From contig DBOC01000015.1 in NCBI GenBank assembly GCA_002299895.1, positions 62,001 to 126,000 on the forward strand: a stretch of 64,000 bases of DNA, read 5' to 3'. The notes below the pieces were generated by a model, which saw only the letters and a program-made list of their open reading frames with translations, had not been told where the DNA came from and did not search any database. This DNA comes from Sphingomonadales bacterium UBA656 (GTDB lineage: Bacteria; Pseudomonadota; Alphaproteobacteria; Sphingomonadales; Sphingomonadaceae). This document shows, one piece after another, positions 60,028 to 64,000 of this stretch. Position numbers and translations under genes: made by a program. Position 1 is the first letter of the stretch, and each line of letters begins with the position of its first letter.

Positions 60028-62544
60028 ATGGATATCCAGACCCCACCTGCCAAAGAGCCGACGACGATCCGTTATCGGCTAAAACGCGATGCCGAAGATT
60101 TTGTGACTCGCTGGCAGGGTTGGTGGCAAAGCAAGCGTTTCCGTTTGGGCACTTATGCTGGGGGTACGCTGTTTCTAATGCTTTTGCTGTTTTGGGCGCT
60201 GTTTGCGCGCAATCTTCCGGATGCAGAGGCGCTTATCGAATATGAATCGCCGCTGCCTACGGTGGTGCGCGATATCAACGGGCAACCCTTTCATAGCTAC
60301 GCCCGGGAACGGCGCGTGCAATTGGAATATGCTGATTTCCCCAAGACGCTGGTCCATGCCTATCTCGCAGCTGAAGACAAAACGTTTTTCAGCCATGGCG
60401 GGATTGACTATCCCGGCATCGTATCCGCCATTTTTGATAATATTTTTAGCGACAAACGGTCGCGTGGCGCATCGACCATCACACAGCAGGTTGCGAAAAA
60501 CCTGCTATTGACCAACGAATATAGTTACACCCGCAAGGTGAAGGAGGCGATCTTAGCCAAGCGCATCGAAAGTGCGCTGACTAAGCAGCAGATATTGTCG
60601 CTCTACCTTAATGAAATCGCGCTTGGGCGGCAGTCTTTCGGAGTTGAGGCCGCGGCGCAGGCCTATTTCGGGAAAAGCGTTGATAAGCTTTTGCTACATG
60701 AAATGGCCTTTTTGGCCATATTGCCCAAGGCGCCGGAACGTTATGGACGCGCCAAAAATGCGAAGCTTGCCCTATCCCGTCGTAATTGGGTGCTGGGCGA
60801 AATGCGGGAGAATGGATGGATTAGCGATGCGCAGCTTGCGACCGCACGTGCCCAACCGCTTGGCCTCGTGACGCAACGCGGCACTGGTTATAAAAATATC
60901 GGCGGTTATTTTGCAGAAGAAGTGCGCCGCCAGCTGATAGAAAAATTTGGCGAAACCGACGAAGCGGGGCCCTATAGCGTGTATTCGGGCGGGCTTTGGG
61001 TCAGGTCCTCCATGCATCCAGAACATCAAATCGCGGCGACCACAGCGCTGCGTGAAGGCTTGTTGCGCTACAATGCCGGCAAAGCTTGGAAAGCCAATTT
61101 GGGTAGAATTGACGTAACCGATGACAAATGGCCATCGCGTTTCGCGTCGACCAATATTGCAATCGATTATGCCAATTGGCGGGCGGGTGTTGCACTCGGC
61201 AAGGGGCGCGTTGGATTTGCAGATGGTTCGACCGCCGCGCTTGACGGAAGCCCCGCGGCGATGAAGGCAGGCGATGTCATTGCCGTTGCCCCCAATGGCA
61301 CCAACAGCTTCGCCGTCCGCAGCGTTCCAGAGGTCGGGGGTGGCATGGTCGTCCAAGACCCATTCAACGGTCGCGTGCTCGCGGTGCAAGGCGGCTTTGA
61401 CAATCGTATATCCAGCTTTAACCGGGCGACACAGGCACAAAGGCAGCCCGGATCAACTATTAAACCGTTTGTCTATGCAACGGCGCTCGACAATGGAATG
61501 ACACCGACATCGATTATCGTCGATGGTCCATATTGCGTTTGGCAAGGCGCGAATTTAGGTCAAAAATGCTTTCGCAATTTCACCGGTGGTGGGGCAGGGC
61601 CGCAAACCATGCGTTGGGGCCTTGAACAATCACGCAACCTGATGACGGTACGTGCGGCGGCGGAATCCGGCATGGACAATGTGACCGACACGTTGCGTGA
61701 CATGTCCATCGGGGATTATCCGGAATATCTTTCCTACGCGCTAGGTGCGGGGGATACGACCGTGTTGAAAATGGTCAACGCTTATTCAATGCTGGTCAAT
61801 CACGGCCGTGAATTGAAGCCGACATTCATTGATTTCGTGCAAAATCGCAAAGGCAAAGTGATCTGGCCCGCCAAATGGAAACCCTGCAAGGGGTGCTGCG
61901 CGCCCGATTGGAATGGTAAGCCAATGCCGCGTTTCACCGCTGCAGGCAAGCAAGTCATGGATCCCATCACGGCCTATCAAATCGTGCATATGTTGGAAGG
62001 TGTGATCCAGCGCGGTACCGCTGTCACATTGCGCGAACTTGACCGGCCATTGTTCGGCAAAACTGGAACAACGACTGGCCCAACAAATGTCTGGTTCGTT
62101 GGCGGATCACCGCATTTGGTTGCGGGCCTCTATCTGGGTTTCGATCAACCGCGCAACATGGGTGGTTATGCGCAGGGCAGCTCACTTGCGGCGCCCATTT
62201 TTAAACAATTTGCACGTACAGCGATGGCCGATATGCCGAAAACACCGTTCATCGCGCCTGCCGGAACACGGCTTGTCCGCGTGGATCGCAGGAGTGGCAA
62301 GCGCGTTTATGGTGCCTGGCCAAGTGATGACCCGCTTAGCGCCGTGATTTGGGAGGCGTTTAAGGCCGAGACGGAACCAAAGCGTTCGATCCGTCAGGAA
62401 GAGCTAGCTGCGCGGGACGATAAACCAAAGAAAGCGGCCGATACGCAATCTGAGAGTACCGCCGGCGCGGCCAATGCGCCGAGCGCAAGTGTTGGGACAA
62501 AGCGCGACCAGGATTTTATTCAGCAAGAGGGCGGTATTTATTAG
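60028..62544 (+). CDS. mrcA: Penicillin-binding protein 1A (bifunctional glycosyltransferase/transpeptidase)
   Basis: Class A PBP that polymerises and cross-links peptidoglycan. 838 residues. Cytoplasmic tail to about 40, membrane helix at about 42-60, glycosyltransferase domain with catalytic Glu116 in AAEDKTFFSHGG and ASTITQQVAKN at 148-158. An OB-like insertion (about 300-430) precedes the transpeptidase: S476-T-I-K479, the SxN motif as EQSRNLM, and K678-T-G. The C-terminal 60 residues are charged and low in complexity. prfB follows in the same direction. Confidence 0.96.
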   Translation: MDIQTPPAKEPTTIRYRLKRDAEDFVTRWQGWWQSKRFRLGTYAGGTLFLMLLLFWALFARNLPDAEALIEYESPLPTVVRDINGQPFHSYARERRVQLEYADFPKTLVHAYLAAEDKTFFSHGGIDYPGIVSAIFDNIFSDKRSRGASTITQQVAKNLLLTNEYSYTRKVKEAILAKRIESALTKQQILSLYLNEIALGRQSFGVEAAAQAYFGKSVDKLLLHEMAFLAILPKAPERYGRAKNAKLALSRRNWVLGEMRENGWISDAQLATARAQPLGLVTQRGTGYKNIGGYFAEEVRRQLIEKFGETDEAGPYSVYSGGLWVRSSMHPEHQIAATTALREGLLRYNAGKAWKANLGRIDVTDDKWPSRFASTNIAIDYANWRAGVALGKGRVGFADGSTAALDGSPAAMKAGDVIAVAPNGTNSFAVRSVPEVGGGMVVQDPFNGRVLAVQGGFDNRISSFNRATQAQRQPGSTIKPFVYATALDNGMTPTSIIVDGPYCVWQGANLGQKCFRNFTGGGAGPQTMRWGLEQSRNLMTVRAAAESGMDNVTDTLRDMSIGDYPEYLSYALGAGDTTVLKMVNAYSMLVNHGRELKPTFIDFVQNRKGKVIWPAKWKPCKGCCAPDWNGKPMPRFTAAGKQVMDPITAYQIVHMLEGVIQRGTAVTLRELDRPLFGKTGTTTGPTNVWFVGGSPHLVAGLYLGFDQPRNMGGYAQGSSLAAPIFKQFARTAMADMPKTPFIAPAGTRLVRVDRRSGKRVYGAWPSDDPLSAVIWEAFKAETEPKRSIRQEELAARDDKPKKAADTQSESTAGAANAPSASVGTKRDQDFIQQEGGIY

Positions 62545-62660
62545 GTTCAGGCCTGATAAATTTGCGATACAACGGATAATTCTGTTTATCGCTGCCTTTG
62601 ACTTGCGCGTCCAATCAGCTAAAGGCCGCGGCTGACCTTTTCATTCCCTTGGAGTTTCTT

Positions 62661-63788
62661 ATGCGCGCCGACGCAGAAGGCTATGTTGCCCGCATTGATG
62701 CCGCCCTCAACCTTGTGAAGATGTCGCTGGATTGGGAACGCGCCTTGCGTCGTTTGGACGAACTAAACGCCAAGGTTGAGGACCCAAGCTTGTGGGACAA
62801 TCCAAAGACGGCCGAAGAAGTCATGCGCGAACGCCGGCGGTTGGATGCCGCCATCGCTACTGTGCGCGAAATCGACGCCGATAAGGCAGGAACGGTGGAG
62901 TTAATCGAGCTAGCCGAAATGGAAGGCGATGCCGCGTTAGGCGATGAAGGGGCTGCCGCGTTGAAGGCATTGGCTGACCGGGCTGATCGCGACAAGGTAT
63001 CTGCATTGCTGTCGGGCGAAGCAGATGGCAACGACACCTTCATTGAAATTCATGCTGGCGCTGGCGGCACCGAAAGCCAAGATTGGGCGGAAATGCTACA
63101 GCGCATGTATTATCGCTGGGCCGAACAACGCGGCTACAAAGTTGAGATGGTCGATTATCAGGCAGGTGATCAGGCGGGCATAAAATCCGCGACATTGCTG
63201 GTAAAGGGCGAAAATGCGTATGGCTATGCCAAAACCGAAAGCGGTGTCCACCGCTTGGTTCGTATTTCGCCCTATGACAGCGCGGCAAAGCGGCATACGA
63301 GCTTCTCAAGCGTCTGGGTCTATCCAGTTATTGACGACAATATCGACATTGAAATCAACGAAGGTGATTTGAAGATCGATACCTACCGTGCGTCCGGCGC
63401 AGGCGGCCAACATGTTAACACGACGGATTCAGCCGTCCGCATTACGCACAAGCCCACGGGTATTGTCGTTGCCAGCCAGAATGATCGCAGCCAGCATAAA
63501 AACCGCGCTACTGCGATGGGCATGTTGAAAGCGCGCCTGTATGAAGCCGAACTGCGTAAGCGCGAAGAAGTCGCAAGCGGCGAATATGCGGCTAAGACCG
63601 AAATCGGTTGGGGCCACCAGATCCGTTCTTATGTGCTTCAACCCTACCAAATGGTCAAAGACTTGCGCACCGGCGTTACATCTCCAACGCCAAGCGACGT
63701 ACTCGACGGTGACCTAGACAATTTCATCGCCGCCGCATTGGCCCAGCGAGTAACGGGTGAGGCGGTTGCGGTTGAGGATGTGGATTGA
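62661..63788 (+). CDS. prfB: Peptide chain release factor 2
   Basis: Terminates translation at UGA and UAA. 375 residues from the ATG at 62661, preceded by TTGGAG; the frame is open 63 nt upstream without a site. The gene reads in a single frame, so the programmed +1 frameshift of the E. coli gene is absent. The catalytic GGQ is at 248-250 in [19 protein letters not shown]. The stop-codon recognition tripeptide, SPF in E. coli RF2, reads S203-P204-Y205 here (63267-63275). RF2-specific HTSFSS and [11 protein letters not shown] segments are intact. A small open frame overlaps its stop codon. Confidence 0.96.
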   Translation: MRADAEGYVARIDAALNLVKMSLDWERALRRLDELNAKVEDPSLWDNPKTAEEVMRERRRLDAAIATVREIDADKAGTVELIELAEMEGDAALGDEGAAALKALADRADRDKVSALLSGEADGNDTFIEIHAGAGGTESQDWAEMLQRMYYRWAEQRGYKVEMVDYQAGDQAGIKSATLLVKGENAYGYAKTESGVHRLVRISPYDSAAKRHTSFSSVWVYPVIDDNIDIEINEGDLKIDTYRASGAGGQHVNTTDSAVRITHKPTGIVVASQNDRSQHKNRATAMGMLKARLYEAELRKREEVASGEYAAKTEIGWGHQIRSYVLQPYQMVKDLRTGVTSPTPSDVLDGDLDNFIAAALAQRVTGEAVAVEDVD

Positions 63789-63961
63789 CCCTCGATCTAT
63801 TGGCTCGTCCGGCTGAGCTACTTGGAATATCTTATTTTTGTTTTTTGAGTGATGACACTGAAACACCCGCAGTCTTACTCGAAAGCTGGCTTTTTCTTCG
63901 GGCTAAAAAGCTAGTTGACGCTTGCGTCAAGCGCTTGGGCTCCTTAAAAGAAGTGTCTTAA
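63785..63961 (+). CDS. Possible 58-residue protein translationally coupled to prfB
   Basis: A 58-codon frame opens with a TTG whose last two bases are the first two of the prfB TGA stop, and AGGA (63775-63778) lies 6 nt upstream, a textbook coupling layout. The product would begin [18 protein letters not shown] and contains [18 protein letters not shown], so it looks like a small helical, partly amphipathic protein. No family is recognised. Base composition is lower in G+C than prfB. It could be a chance reading frame. Confidence 0.35.
   Translation: MTLDLLARPAELLGISYFCFLSDDTETPAVLLESWLFLRAKKLVDACVKRLGSLKEVS
63915..63930. promoter_or_regulatory. Palindrome near the right end of the window
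   Basis: TTGACGCTTGCGTCAA, two 7-bp arms with a 2-bp centre. It could be a repressor site or a hairpin; it lies inside the possible small coding frame after prfB, which weakens one of the two readings. Confidence 0.35.
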
Positions 63962-64000
63962 TCAGGCGATTAAACGTCTATCCAAGCGGAAAGCACTTCA

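Noticed and set aside
62598..62660. Programmed frameshift in prfB
   Set aside because: The gene is open in one frame from its ATG to the stop, with no internal in-frame TGA or slippery CTT-TGA site near the start.

Overview
The window looks like a stretch of chromosome from a sphingomonad (Alphaproteobacteria, Sphingomonadales, probably a Sphingopyxis/Sphingorhabdus-type genome). The reasons are: the protein sequences of RpoB, RpoC, RNase E (acidic insertion inside the S1 domain), PBP1A and RF2; the arrangement rne | mrcA-prfB; a single stand-alone rpoB-rpoC pair; many TonB-receptor and RND-efflux genes; and a G+C content that by eye sits in the mid-50s. The genus is inference; no 16S gene is present.

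Layout. 1-930: 3' truncated (by the window edge) acyl-CoA dehydrogenase on the minus strand. 982-7991: a plus-strand run of threonylcarbamoyl-AMP synthase, a two-gene RND efflux system, msrA, galU and a small lipoprotein. 8176-10290: a TonB-dependent receptor, closed off by a strong bidirectional terminator shared with rpoC. 10384-18903: rpoC and rpoB on the minus strand, read from a well-formed promoter at 19099-19127. 19322-21139: lepA. 21263-24274: an AT-rich minus-strand island of four genes of unknown function (a 47-residue peptide with a hydrophobic C-terminus, two mutually related cupin-like/HEAT-like proteins, one polytopic membrane protein). 24577-26442: an ABC-F ATPase. 26493-28500: an OmpR-family response regulator downstream of a class A beta-lactamase-like serine hydrolase, with repeated ACAAATGT boxes between them. 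28814-31498: polyhydroxyalkanoate synthase and depolymerase (phaC, phaZ). 31542-37263: a DUF445 membrane protein and a second RND pump with its adaptor. 37551-42360: mnmA, two small unknown genes, a lipoprotein serine hydrolase, a DUF3297 protein and a BaiN-like flavoprotein. 42420-49267: typA, a BASS-type transporter, and the conserved ybbAP / tesA divergent pair. 49330-54448: a TelA-like protein with a membrane partner, ferredoxin-NADP reductase, tRNA-Gln(CUG), Ppx/GppA and rlmE. 54449-63788: a DsbA-like thiol oxidoreductase, a BepA-like M48 protease, rne, mrcA and prfB.

Most of the window is ordinary core genome: transcription, translation quality control, RNA decay, peptidoglycan synthesis, tRNA modification and envelope protein folding. 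The part that stands out is 21263-24274. Its base composition, its lack of recognisable families, its tight translational coupling and its order (small peptide first, then hairpin, then two related proteins of which one has lost the putative metal ligands, then a membrane protein) fit a laterally acquired peptide-modification or membrane-peptide system. That is inference; no function can be proved from the sequence.

Regulatory patterns seen by eye: identical promoter hexamers (TTGACC, 17 nt, TATACG) before rpoB and before tRNA-Gln; and four genes (tsaC, lepA, the ABC-F gene, mrcA) in which a -10-like box ends 6-9 nt before the ATG with little or no Shine-Dalgarno sequence, suggesting very short or absent leaders.
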